Origin: CAYONP01 sp964405335
Lineage (GTDB): Bacteria; Armatimonadota; UBA10988
Assembly (NCBI GenBank): GCA_964405335.1
Contig: CAYONP010000016.1
Location: 10,986-74,985 of the forward strand
Direction of reading: 5' to 3'
Length of the DNA: 64,000 nucleotides
Position numbers and translations under genes: made by a program. Of this stretch, positions 51,205 to 59,904 are shown piece after piece (positions within the stretch are counted from its first letter, which is position 1; every line of letters starts with the position of its first letter). The notes under the pieces were generated by a model. That model worked only from the letters and a program-made list of their open reading frames with translations, had not been told where the DNA came from and searched no databases.

Positions 51205-52389
51205 ATGATACACGGCGTCACGATCCAGAACTACAAGTCGCTCCGGGCGATTGACGGCCTACCGCTCGCGCGGTTTCAGGCCCTGGTCGGCCCCAACGCT
51301 GCCGGCAAGAGCACCTTTCTCGACGCGCTCGATTTCGTTCGCGACTGCCTCGATCAGTCACCGACGGCGGCGGTGGAGCGACGTGCCCGGGAGTTCGACG
51401 ACCTGACTTTCATGCGCTCGGGCGGGCGCTTGCAGATCGCGCTCTGGCTTGCGTTCGAGCCAGACGCGCCCTTGCTCCAGTACCGGCTGGTCGTCGGCCA
51501 TGATCAGGACCTCGGCATCACGGTCGACGAGGAGGAGTTGGTCCGTGGCGCACCGGCACCGGTGCTCCCGGGCATGGCGCCGGCCTTCGACCGACGGGGT
51601 CGGAAGCGCCTGGTGTGGCGCACCACGGCCGGCCGGAGCACTTACCAGCGAGAGAACAGCACCTATCAGGACGTGTTCGACTTCGCCCCGGACCGGCTCA
51701 GCCTGAGCATGCTGCCGCCCGACTCCGAACGCTACCCAACCGCCAACCGGGTACGCGAGTATCTGCTCGCCGGCATCCGCTACCTGCAACTGAACAGCCG
51801 GTCGATGCGGCAGCCGTGTCCCGCCACGCGGCCGGCCGAACTGGAGCTTGACGGCTCGAACATGGCTCGGGTGGTCGGCCGCCTGCTACGGCCGAACGGT
51901 CGCCGCGACCCGAGTGTCGTGGAGCGCTGGGTCCAGCACCTGCGCTATGCGCTGCCCGATCTGGAGGGGATCGACTGGGGCACGCTCGAACCCGACAACG
52001 CTGAGTACCTCGTGTTGCGGTACGGTGATGGCCTGCGCTGCCCCATCTGGCTGGCCAGCGATGGCACGTTGCGCACCCTGGCCCTCACCCTGCCGGCGTT
52101 CCTCGATCATCAGCCCGGCGTTTACCTGGTCGAAGAGCCCGAGAACGGCGTGCACCCGAAGGCGCTGGAGATCGTGCTCCGCTCGCTGGCGACCATGCCC
52201 TACAGCCAGGTGCTGCTCGCCACTCACTCGCCGCTGGTGGTCCAGCAGGTGGGGCGCCAGGCGCTGCTCTGCTTCAGCCGCGACACCGACGGTGTGCGCA
52301 TTGTCCGCGGGGAGGATCATCCAGTGCTCCGCGATTGGGATGGCGAGCCCGACCTGGCCACCATCTACGCGTCGGGCATCCTGTCGTGA
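51205..52389 (+). CDS. AAA family ATPase (ABC/SMC-like, AAA15/AAA21 type) of a two-gene cassette
   Basis: A 394-residue OLD/RecF-like ATPase. It opens IHGVTIQNYKSLRAIDGLPL and has Walker A in LVGPNAAGKSTFLDALDFV (near residue 32). The signature-like region is ASDGTLRTLALTLPAFL, Walker B is GVYLVEEPENGVHPKALE and the switch His is in VLLATHSPLVVQQVG. There is no nuclease domain in this chain; the next gene supplies a TOPRIM-like partner. This arrangement is like the RloA/RloB, AbiL, PARIS and MADS (MAD3/MAD4) type defence pairs. Which of these it belongs to is not resolved. Confidence 0.85.
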   Translation: MIHGVTIQNYKSLRAIDGLPLARFQALVGPNAAGKSTFLDALDFVRDCLDQSPTAAVERRAREFDDLTFMRSGGRLQIALWLAFEPDAPLLQYRLVVGHDQDLGITVDEEELVRGAPAPVLPGMAPAFDRRGRKRLVWRTTAGRSTYQRENSTYQDVFDFAPDRLSLSMLPPDSERYPTANRVREYLLAGIRYLQLNSRSMRQPCPATRPAELELDGSNMARVVGRLLRPNGRRDPSVVERWVQHLRYALPDLEGIDWGTLEPDNAEYLVLRYGDGLRCPIWLASDGTLRTLALTLPAFLDHQPGVYLVEEPENGVHPKALEIVLRSLATMPYSQVLLATHSPLVVQQVGRQALLCFSRDTDGVRIVRGEDHPVLRDWDGEPDLATIYASGILS

Positions 52390-53009
52390 AGGAGCTGTTG
52401 GTCTACACCGCCGATGCCGATGCAGAGGCCGTGTTCCGTGCGCTCCTACGGCGTTCGAGCGACCTTGGTATACCGCCGATCAACGCCGATGTCGACCGGC
52501 ATTTCGCCCACGATGCCGGACTCTACACCACCGGACCGGCGCTCTGCCGTCACCGCAAGCCGGACTATCGCCACGTGCTGCTGGTCCTGGATCACCACGG
52601 CTGCGGGCGCGAGCACGCCCGCCAGCCGGAGACCGTCGGTGCGAACCTGCAGCGGCGACTCGACGGCCATTCGTGGGCGGAGCGGTCGGCCGTCGTGGTC
52701 ATCGCGCCCGAGCTCGAGGTCTTGCTCTGGCGAGACGCGGACGCCATCGCCGGCTACTACGGCGTCGAGCCGGCCGTCCTCGCCGCATGGGTCGACGAGT
52801 TCGGCAGTCGGCCGGAGTCCGCTCCGCTCGAACAGCCAAAGGAGCTGCTCGAATACGTGGTCCGGGATCGACTACGGCGGACGCTCTCTCCGGCTGATTT
52901 CGCCGCCATCGCCGGCGCCGCCGACCTCTCGCGTTGGAGCACGGATCCGGCTTTCGACGCCGCCGTTGCCGCCCTGCGCTGCTGGTTTGTCGCCGCGCCC
53001 GACCTGTGA
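52386..53009 (+). CDS. TOPRIM-like (DUF4276/RloB-type) partner of the AAA ATPase
   Basis: A 207-residue protein coupled to the ATPase by GTGA overlap. LLVYTADADAEAVFRALLRR holds the acidic start of a TOPRIM-like fold (Glu/Asp), and HVLLVLDHHGCG the central acidic strand, followed by VVVIAPELEVLLW. These are the positions that bind metal in TOPRIM nucleases. DUF4276, RloB and MAD4 proteins share this general shape; the exact family needs a profile search. As the likely effector it would act on nucleic acid or protein when the ATPase senses infection, by analogy only. Confidence 0.65.
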   Translation: MKELLVYTADADAEAVFRALLRRSSDLGIPPINADVDRHFAHDAGLYTTGPALCRHRKPDYRHVLLVLDHHGCGREHARQPETVGANLQRRLDGHSWAERSAVVVIAPELEVLLWRDADAIAGYYGVEPAVLAAWVDEFGSRPESAPLEQPKELLEYVVRDRLRRTLSPADFAAIAGAADLSRWSTDPAFDAAVAALRCWFVAAPDL

Positions 53010-53042
53010 CCAGAGCCGACTAAGCCTGCCCTGGAGCCGCCC

Positions 53043-54149
53043 ATGCCCGAACCCAACCTCCACCTCACCCCACCCCCACCCCCCGATCCAACCCTCGGCA
53101 TCGGCTGTGTCGGCGCGGGGTTCATCATGGATGAATGCCACCTGGTCAGCTACCAGCGCGCCGGGCTGAACCCGGTGGCGATCTTCAGCCGCACCCGCGA
53201 GCGGGCCGAGGAGGTCGCCGCGCGGCGCGGCGTCGGCAGCGTCTGCGACAGCCTCGACGAGCTCCTCGCCGACGAACGGGTCGCGGTGCTCGACCTCGCC
53301 GTGCCGCCCGACCAGCAGCTCGGCCTGATCGAAGCGATCTGCGCCGCGCCGCGCCGGCCGCAGGGCATCCTGGCGCAGAAACCGCTGGCCGGCTCGCTGG
53401 CCGAGGCGAAGGTCGTCGTCGCGCGCTGCGCCGAGGCGGGCATCACGCTGGCGGTCAACCAGAATATGCGTTACGACCACTCGGTCCGCGCCTGCCGCGC
53501 GCTACTCGCGGACGGTCTGCTGGGCGAGCCGGTGCTGGCGACCATCGAGATGCGCGCCATTCCGCACTGGATGCCGTGGCAGGCCGCGCAGGGCTGGGCC
53601 ACGCTGCGGATCATGAGCATCCACCACCTCGACACGTTCCGCTACTGGTTCGGCAACCCCGACCGCATCTACGCCAGCGTGCGGCCCGACCCGCGCACGA
53701 CCTTCGCCCACCGCGACGGGATCTGCCTCTACACGCTCGAGTACGACTCGGGCCTGCGCTGTGCCGGGTGGGATGATGTCTGGGCCGGCCCGGCGCGCGA
53801 GGGCGCGGCGGGTGATCTCGGCATCGGCTGGCGGGTCGAGGGCACGCGGGGCATGGCCCGCGGGACGATTGGCTGGCCGGACTATCCTGAAGGCAGTCCG
53901 TCGACGATAGACTACACGACGGTCGACGACGGCCGGTGGCACAGCCCGCGGTGGGACCTGCGCTGGTTCCCCGACGCCTTTTCGGGCACGATGATCGACC
54001 TGCTGACCGCGGTCTCGACGGGCGGAGAGCCGGCGCTCAACGGCGCCGACAACCTGTGGACCATGGCCCTGGTCGAGGCGGCGTATCAGAGTGCCGAGCG
54101 GAAGGCGGCGGTGGAGGTGGCGGAGTTGATGGGCTCAGCGACGAAGTAG
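53043..54149 (+). CDS. Gfo/Idh/MocA family oxidoreductase
   Basis: A 368-residue NAD(P)-dependent dehydrogenase. A Pro-rich N-terminal leader (residues 5-18) precedes the Rossmann loop GIGCVGAGFIMDECH. The catalytic Lys motif is LAQKPLAGSLAEA (Q-K-P instead of E-K-P) and the C-terminal domain has RIMSIHHLDTFRYWFG. The Q-K-P variant also occurs in related enzymes. Substrate unknown; probably a sugar or polyol. It stands alone between the AAA/TOPRIM pair and a repeat array. Confidence 0.86.
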   Translation: MPEPNLHLTPPPPPDPTLGIGCVGAGFIMDECHLVSYQRAGLNPVAIFSRTRERAEEVAARRGVGSVCDSLDELLADERVAVLDLAVPPDQQLGLIEAICAAPRRPQGILAQKPLAGSLAEAKVVVARCAEAGITLAVNQNMRYDHSVRACRALLADGLLGEPVLATIEMRAIPHWMPWQAAQGWATLRIMSIHHLDTFRYWFGNPDRIYASVRPDPRTTFAHRDGICLYTLEYDSGLRCAGWDDVWAGPAREGAAGDLGIGWRVEGTRGMARGTIGWPDYPEGSPSTIDYTTVDDGRWHSPRWDLRWFPDAFSGTMIDLLTAVSTGGEPALNGADNLWTMALVEAAYQSAERKAAVEVAELMGSATK

Positions 54150-54258
54150 GGCGGGCTGTGCCCGCCGCGGCCGATCCCCCAATCGACACCCGCCAGATGC
54201 AGGGGCCGCTGCGCGGCCCATCGGCGGCGATCGCGTGCGCCCGGCTTCGCGGTGCGCG

Positions 54259-54808
54259 CGGTTGACGACCGGAACGGTCGGCCGACGCGGGCGATCCCAT
54301 CCATCGCACGGGCCGGCGGGCCGCGCAGCGACCCCTACGTCGGACCCAGCCGGCGCGCTCGGCGAGCGCGCCCTACCTGCGCCGCCGACCGGGACGGTCG
54401 GCCGACGCGGGCAATCCCATCCATCGCACGGGCCGGCGGGCCGCGCAGCGGCCCCTACGTCGGACCCAGCCGGCGTGCTCGGCGAGCGCGCGCTACCTTC
54501 GACGCCAACCGGAACCGTCGGCCTACGAGGGCGATCCCGTCCATTGCCCGCGCCGGCGGGCCGCGCAGCGGCCCCTACGTCGGACCCAGCCGGCGCGCTC
54601 GGCGAGNNNNNNNNNNNNNNNNNNNNNNNNNNNNNNNNNNNNNNNNNNNNNNNNNNNNNNNNNNNNNNNNNNNNNNNNNNNNNNNNNNNNNNNNNNNNNN
54701 NNNNNNCCATCGCACGGGCCGGCGGGCCGCGCAGCGGCCCCTACGTCGGACCCAGCCGGCGCGCTCGGCGAGCGCGCCCTACCTGCGCCGCCGACCGGGC
54801 CGGTCGGC
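54259..54808. repeat. 120-bp tandem array of composite palindromes
   Basis: Three clear units with a period of exactly 120 bp (equivalent points 54271, 54391, 54511), then the N gap, then part of a further unit from 54707. Each unit combines three hairpins: GCCGACCG-NNN-CGGTCGGC, GGCGCGCTCG-G-CGAGCGCGCC and GGGCCGC...GCGGCCC. No protein reading is supported. The 54150-54258 stretch before it has no gene. The gap probably reflects unresolved extra copies. Confidence 0.85.
54607..54706. other. Assembly gap (100 N)
   Basis: A run of exactly 100 N inside the 120-bp array. The round number suggests a placeholder, so the true repeat count is unknown. Confidence 0.97.
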
Positions 54809-55762
54809 CTACGAGGGCATGGTCACCACGCCCTTGATGTAGCCATCCTCGCCGCGCATGGCCGTGCGGTAGGCCTGGTCGCATTGCTCCAGCGGCCAGG
54901 TGTGGGTGACCGCGCGGTCGAGGCTCCAGGTGCCGCGGGCGGCGAACTGCAGGCCGCGGGCGACGTCGGCCAGCGTGTCGGGCGACCAGGATGGGTGCGG
55001 ATTGCGGATCTGCACCGCCTTGTGCGCCAGGCCGGCCAGGTCGGGCAAATGAACCTCGCGGTTGTAGTAACTGATGCAACTGATCACCGGCCGCCAGCCG
55101 CCGACCAGGTCGCAGGCGGTGCGCAGGCCCTCGGGCAGGCCGGTCGCCTCGACCACCGGGTTGCACATCCGGCCGTCGGTGATGGCGTGAACCGCCGCGA
55201 CCGGATCCTGGTCGGCGCGCACGGTGTGCGTCGCGCCGCACGCGCGGGCGAAGGCCAGTCGCTCGTCGCTCAGGTCGACGGCGATCAAGTTGAGCGCCGT
55301 GCCGGCAATCGCCTGCATCGACAGCACGCCCATGAAGCCGCAGCCGATCAGGCAGGCGTCGGCGCCGAACTCGAACGCCCAGCCCCGGGCGCAGGTGACC
55401 AGGCAGCCGAGCACCTCGCCCAGCGCGTGCTCGGTCTTCAGGCCGTCGGGCACCGGCACGCAGCGCCGCGGATCGACCAGACTGTGGCTGGCCATGCCCG
55501 GCCCCCAGAAGCCGGTGATCCGCTGGCCGACCTGCCACGGCCCGCCGACCTCGGCGCCGACCTCGACGATCTCGCCCACCGGCTCGTGCCCGAGCCAGCG
55601 CCCGTCTCCGCCGCCCGGCCCGGCCAGCCAGCCCGCCTTCTCGCTGTGGCAGATGCCGCAGGCCAGGTTGCGGACGAGCAAGCGGTCAGGCCGCGGCTCC
55701 AGCGTGCGCGACTCGAGTTCGATGGTCTCCGGCGCGGTCAGCCGGGCACTGGTGATCTTCAT
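54809..55762 (-). CDS. Zinc-type medium-chain dehydrogenase/reductase
   Basis: A 317-residue MDR protein. The catalytic domain has LACGICHSEKAGWLAG (Cys/His) and WLGHEPVGEIVEVGAEV (GHE). The nucleotide domain has DACLIGCGFMGVLSMQAIAG, a Gly-rich loop, and ends near VITCISYYN-like strands. The structural-zinc Cys lobe is absent, and the usual DRV hinge is shortened, so this is a short MDR of the sorbitol/threonine dehydrogenase-like group. Substrate unknown. The ATG at 55762 follows AGGA by 8 nt. Its stop adjoins the repeat array. Confidence 0.85.
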   Translation of the reverse strand: MKITSARLTAPETIELESRTLEPRPDRLLVRNLACGICHSEKAGWLAGPGGGDGRWLGHEPVGEIVEVGAEVGGPWQVGQRITGFWGPGMASHSLVDPRRCVPVPDGLKTEHALGEVLGCLVTCARGWAFEFGADACLIGCGFMGVLSMQAIAGTALNLIAVDLSDERLAFARACGATHTVRADQDPVAAVHAITDGRMCNPVVEATGLPEGLRTACDLVGGWRPVISCISYYNREVHLPDLAGLAHKAVQIRNPHPSWSPDTLADVARGLQFAARGTWSLDRAVTHTWPLEQCDQAYRTAMRGEDGYIKGVVTMPS

Positions 55763-55772
55763 CGGCAATGTC

Positions 55773-57143
55773 CTACGATGCCGGCTCCAGCGTGGTCACG
55801 CACTCGATGTGCGTGGTGCGCGGGAACAGGTCGAACGGCTGCACCCCAATCGTCGTGTAGCCGTGCTGGCCGAGCCGCGCCAGGTCGCGCGCGAGAGTGG
55901 CCGGGTCGCACGAGACGTAGACGATGCGCCGCGGCCGGGCGCGGGCGACGAGGGCCAGCACCGCCTCGCTGCAGCCGGCGCGGGGCGGGTCGAGCAGGAT
56001 GCGGTCGAGCCGGCCCTCGCGCAGCGCCTCGCCGAGCTGCTGCTCGACCTGCCCGCGGCGAATCGTCACGTTGCCGAGGCCGTTGTGGCGCAGGTTCGCC
56101 TCGGCGTCGTGGACGGCGCTGCGATCGACCTCGACCAGCACCACCTCGCCGGCATCGCGGGCGAGCGACAGGCCGAACGTGCCGACGCCGGCGTAGAGAT
56201 CGGCCAGGCGGTCGCCGGGCTGGGGTGCGGCGGCGGCGCGGACCGCCTCGATCAGCGGTTCGAGCAGCAGCTCGTTGGTCTGGAAGAAGGCCTCGGGCGC
56301 GACGCGCAGGCTCAGCCCGCCGACCTGGTACCTGAGCGCGCGGCCCTCAAGGCCGCCCATCGGCTGGCCCGTCGCCGACTGCGACGCCCGGGTGCGGGCC
56401 ATGTGCCGCAGGCCGACGACCCGCCCGGTGGCCGCCCGCAGCGCGGCGGCGCGGGCGCCCTTCTCGGGCAGCTCGCGGCGGCCGGTGGTGAGCAGCACCG
56501 TCGCCTCGCGGCAGGAGCTGCTGTAACGCAGGCCCAGGCCGCGGATCAGCCCGGTCGAGGCGGCCGGATCATAGGGCGGCCAGCCCGCCTCGGCCAGCCA
56601 GGCGGTCACCTGGTCGAGCAGCACACTCAGCTCGGGCAGCAGCAACGGGCACTGATCAACGGCGAACGGCTGGTGGTCCCGGTCGTGATAGGCGAGGGCG
56701 ATTCGCGCCGGGTCGTCGGCCGCCGGGATGCAGGTGAAGTCAACCTTGTTGCGGTAGCCATAGGGCACCGGGCTGGGCACGATCGGCTCGACCGGCACTT
56801 CGAGGTGGCCGACGCGGCGAAGCGTCTGGCGGACCATGTCGGTCTTGGCGGCCTGCTCGGCGGCGTAATCGAGGTGCTGAAACTGGCAGCCGCCGCAAGT
56901 GCCGAAGTGCGGGCAGAGCGCGGTTTCGCGGCCGGGCGCGGGTTCGATCACCTCGAGCAGTTCGGCGCGGCAGAAGCGTTTCTGGACCTCGCGGATGCGC
57001 ACCCGGACGGTCTCGCCGGGGCAGACATCGGGGACGAACAGGGTGACGCCCTCGACCCGCCCGACGCCCTCGCCGCCGAAGGCGAGGTTGTCGATCACCG
57101 CAATCTGCTCTTCGCCGAGGGCGAAGGGTGGGTGGGCTGTCAT
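55773..57143 (-). CDS. rlmD: 23S rRNA (uracil-C5)-methyltransferase, RlmD/RlmCD type
   Basis: A 456-residue TrmA/RumA-family enzyme that uses SAM to make m5U in 23S rRNA. An N-terminal TRAM RNA-binding domain (residues 12-65) is followed by the 4Fe-4S Cys set (CPHFGTCGGCQFQHLDY). The Rossmann methyltransferase domain has LADLYAGVGTFGLSLA, then ILLDPPRAG and the catalytic Cys in VYVSCDPATLARDL; the general-base Glu is in THIECVTTL. Which uridine is modified cannot be told from sequence. Start ATG at 57143; it lies 10 bp from the MDR start on the same strand. Confidence 0.88.
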   Translation of the reverse strand: MTAHPPFALGEEQIAVIDNLAFGGEGVGRVEGVTLFVPDVCPGETVRVRIREVQKRFCRAELLEVIEPAPGRETALCPHFGTCGGCQFQHLDYAAEQAAKTDMVRQTLRRVGHLEVPVEPIVPSPVPYGYRNKVDFTCIPAADDPARIALAYHDRDHQPFAVDQCPLLLPELSVLLDQVTAWLAEAGWPPYDPAASTGLIRGLGLRYSSSCREATVLLTTGRRELPEKGARAAALRAATGRVVGLRHMARTRASQSATGQPMGGLEGRALRYQVGGLSLRVAPEAFFQTNELLLEPLIEAVRAAAAPQPGDRLADLYAGVGTFGLSLARDAGEVVLVEVDRSAVHDAEANLRHNGLGNVTIRRGQVEQQLGEALREGRLDRILLDPPRAGCSEAVLALVARARPRRIVYVSCDPATLARDLARLGQHGYTTIGVQPFDLFPRTTHIECVTTLEPAS

Positions 57144-57186
57144 GCCTGGTCTTCCCGGTTCGGCAGGCGCGAGGCGGCGGCCCGCG

Positions 57187-57410
57187 TAGGCCGACCGTCC
57201 CGGTCGGCGCCTGGACCAGTACCGAACGCTCTTCGGCTGGTCAGTATACCTCGTGCCGGGCCCAGGCCGAGGATCATGATTTCGGTTGGCGGCGGGAGTT
57301 GCCGGGACCGCCTGACAGAACCTCGCTGGTGTGCGGTCCGTCGTCTCCCGCTGTGCAGACCGCCCAGGCGCGTGGCGTCGCAAATCCAGCCGCCGACCGA
57401 GACGGTCGGC
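57187..57410. repeat. Two copies of the GCCGACCG palindrome in opposite orientation
   Basis: GCCGACCG-TCC-CGGTCGGC (57190-57208), preceded by GTAG, and GCCGACCG-AGA-CGGTCGGC (57392-57410), followed by CTAC. The 57144-57499 interval between divergent genes holds only these elements; I see no gene in it. Confidence 0.7.
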
Positions 57411-57499
57411 CTACGCGGCACGGGTATCCGCGGCGACTTGGCCCAACCAACCGGCAGGGCTCGCCTCTCCGTCCGCGAAGCATCCCGCGGGGTGCGACC

Positions 57500-59020
57500 G
57501 TGCCGAGCGAGCTGTTCACCCGCCGCAGCTTCGTCGCCGCCTGCGCCGCGGCGCTGGGCGGCTGCGCGCGCCCGCCGGCCGAGGTCGCCGAGCCGGCCAC
57601 CGCAGGCGAGGGCCGCGTGCTGCTGGCGACTATCTCGAGCAACTACGCCGACGGCCTGCGGCGGCTGGCCCGCGAGTACAACGCGGCGCACCCCGGCGCG
57701 GCGGTCGAAATCCAGATCAAGCCGGCCAACGGCTACGAGACCTGGCTGCGCACCCAGATCCCCGGCGCGGGCGAGCGCGGACCGGACGTGATCAACGCCA
57801 ACTACGCCTGGGGCATGTATGAGCAGGGCTATCTCGACAATCTGACCCCGCATGTCGAGCGGAAGAGTCCCTACACCGGCGCGCGCTGGCGCGACAGCCT
57901 GAGCGAGCAGTTCCTGGAGAAGCTCAAGATCGGCGGCGACATCGCCATCATCCCGCTCGACTTCATCGAGATCGCCTTCTACTACAACCAGGACCTGTAT
58001 GCGCGTCACGGCCTCCGCGCGCCGTCGACCTGGTCGGAGATGCTCGACAACAGCCGCGCGCTGCAGGCGGCCGGGGTCACCCCGTTCGCCGTGCCGGGCA
58101 ACGCCGACAGCTACTGGGCCGGCACCGTCGGCTGGATGGCGCGCTTCTTCAGCGACGCAATCACCCGCGACTGGGTGCCCCAAGTCGTGGCCCAGCCGGG
58201 CGACTGGAACTACGAGCCGCGCTACAACGACGGCTGGTCGCTCGACCTCGCCGATCCGTTCAACGACGCGATGGTGGTGACCAGTCCCGAGCGGCTGTAC
58301 AACCTGATTCTCAGCGGCGAGTTTCGCTTCGACGGCCCGCGCTTCGCGGCCATCTACCGCCGGATCAGGGAGTTCAGCGGCTTCTGGCAGCGCGGCTTTC
58401 ACGGCGCCGACGCGCAGATGGCCTACACGCTGTTTCTCAGCGGCCGGGCGGCGACGATGCTCGACACCTCGTCGCAGATCACCAACCTGCTGACCGACAT
58501 GGCCGACCTGCCCGCGCCGGCGCGCTTCGCCTGGGACCTGTTCCCCATCCCGCCGCTGGACGACCCGGAACTCGACCTCCCGCCGTTCCGCGGCGTCGGC
58601 GGCGCCGGGGTGATGTTCGGGGTGGTCAAGAAGAACCCGCCCCAGACGCGCCGGGTGGTCGACTTCCTGATGTTCGTCGCCAGCCCTTACGGTGCCGGCG
58701 TGCTGGTCGAGGAGGCGCTGGCCAACCGCCAGCCGCTGACCGGGCCGATGCTCGTCGCCGGGGCCGACCTGCCGCCCGAGCTGGCCGGCTACTTCGACGT
58801 TTTCGGCCGGCGCGGCTTCGAGAAGCTGTCGATGCGCGGGCTGGGCGACGATCAGCAGTCGGTCTGGGAGTGGACCGTCTGGGCCCAGCGCTACATGGAA
58901 GGAGAGGTGAGCCTGGAGGAGTTCCTGGCCCGCTATCAGGAGCTGATGGTCGCCACCGTGCCGCGGCTGGTCGCCCGCTTCGGGCACGATCTGGACCCGG
59001 CGACGAAGGACACCGCATGA
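57500..59020 (+). CDS. ABC transporter extracellular sugar-binding protein
   Basis: A 506-residue family 1 solute-binding protein. The N-terminus combines a twin-arginine-like motif and a lipobox (TRRSFVAACAAALGGC, Cys at about 22), so it is probably a Tat-exported lipoprotein. The binding fold shows LLATISSNYADGLRRLAREYNAAHPG and PLDFIEIAFYYNQDLYARHGL. An aromatic-rich middle (DWNYEPRYNDGW) suits carbohydrate stacking. The ligand is unknown. The GTG start is supported by the signal; its stop overlaps the first permease by ATGA. Confidence 0.9.
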   Translation: MPSELFTRRSFVAACAAALGGCARPPAEVAEPATAGEGRVLLATISSNYADGLRRLAREYNAAHPGAAVEIQIKPANGYETWLRTQIPGAGERGPDVINANYAWGMYEQGYLDNLTPHVERKSPYTGARWRDSLSEQFLEKLKIGGDIAIIPLDFIEIAFYYNQDLYARHGLRAPSTWSEMLDNSRALQAAGVTPFAVPGNADSYWAGTVGWMARFFSDAITRDWVPQVVAQPGDWNYEPRYNDGWSLDLADPFNDAMVVTSPERLYNLILSGEFRFDGPRFAAIYRRIREFSGFWQRGFHGADAQMAYTLFLSGRAATMLDTSSQITNLLTDMADLPAPARFAWDLFPIPPLDDPELDLPPFRGVGGAGVMFGVVKKNPPQTRRVVDFLMFVASPYGAGVLVEEALANRQPLTGPMLVAGADLPPELAGYFDVFGRRGFEKLSMRGLGDDQQSVWEWTVWAQRYMEGEVSLEEFLARYQELMVATVPRLVARFGHDLDPATKDTA

Positions 59021-59904
59021 GCCGCCGCAGCCCGCTCTGGCTGGTCTGGCTGATGCTCGGCCCAACAGTGGCCCTGCTGCTGGTGTTCAACTACATCCCG
59101 GCCTTCGGCGGGCTGGCCATGGCCTTTATGCGCTCGGAGAGCGGGCAGGTGATCGGTCCGTTCTGCGGCCTGGCCAACTTCGCCGCCATGGCCGGCGACC
59201 GGTTCCTCCACGCCAGCCTGACCAATCAGCTCATCCTGCTGGCGGCCAACCTGGCCAAGACGCTGATCATCCCGCTGCTGGTCGCCGAGCTGATCGTCCA
59301 CCTGCGCTCGAGCCGGCTGCAGCTCTTCTTCCGCACCAGCTTCATTCTGCCGATGGTCGTCCCGGGCATGGTCGGCATCCTGCTCTGGCGGTTCGTCTAC
59401 GACGGCAGCATCGGGCTGCTCAACCAGGCGCTCGAGGCGTTCGGCCTGTCGGGCTTGACCCGCGCCTGGCTGGGCAGCTCGCAGACCGCGCTGGCGGCCT
59501 ACATCGGAATCGGCTTCCCCTGGTGCGGCGGCCTGGCGCTGCTGATCTACCTCGCCGGGCTGATGAACCTGGACCAGGAGATCTGGCAGTGCGCCAGCCT
59601 CGACGGCGCCGTCGGCTGGCGGCGGGTCTGGTACATCGACATCCCGCTGCTGCGGCCGCAGATCCGGCTGCTGGCCACCCTGACCGTGATCGGCACGCTG
59701 CAGGATTTCGGCAGCCTGCTGGTGCTCACCGGCGGCGGGCCCGGGCTGTCGACCCACGTGCCGGCGCTGCACATGTACTTCCAGGCCTTCCGGTTCAACC
59801 AGTTCGGCTACGCCGCGGCCATCGGGTTCGTGCTCTTCCTGGTCATCTTCGGCCTGTCGGCGTTCAATCAGACCGTCGGCCGGCGAGCGGAGGCCGGGCG
59901 ATGA
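59017..59904 (+). CDS. Sugar ABC transporter permease, MalF/UgpA type
   Basis: A 295-residue inner-membrane protein with six helices (LWLVWLMLGPTVALLLVFNY at the start). The EAA loop that docks the ATPase is QCASLDGAVGWRRVWYIDIPLL. It pairs with the next permease to form the channel. Overlaps both neighbours by ATGA. Confidence 0.92.
   Translation: MSRRSPLWLVWLMLGPTVALLLVFNYIPAFGGLAMAFMRSESGQVIGPFCGLANFAAMAGDRFLHASLTNQLILLAANLAKTLIIPLLVAELIVHLRSSRLQLFFRTSFILPMVVPGMVGILLWRFVYDGSIGLLNQALEAFGLSGLTRAWLGSSQTALAAYIGIGFPWCGGLALLIYLAGLMNLDQEIWQCASLDGAVGWRRVWYIDIPLLRPQIRLLATLTVIGTLQDFGSLLVLTGGGPGLSTHVPALHMYFQAFRFNQFGYAAAIGFVLFLVIFGLSAFNQTVGRRAEAGR

Noticed and set aside
54259..54808. CRISPR array
   Set aside because: The 120-bp units are nearly identical throughout, with no alternating constant repeats and unique spacers, and no cas genes are near. 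The same holds for the 63.4 kb array.
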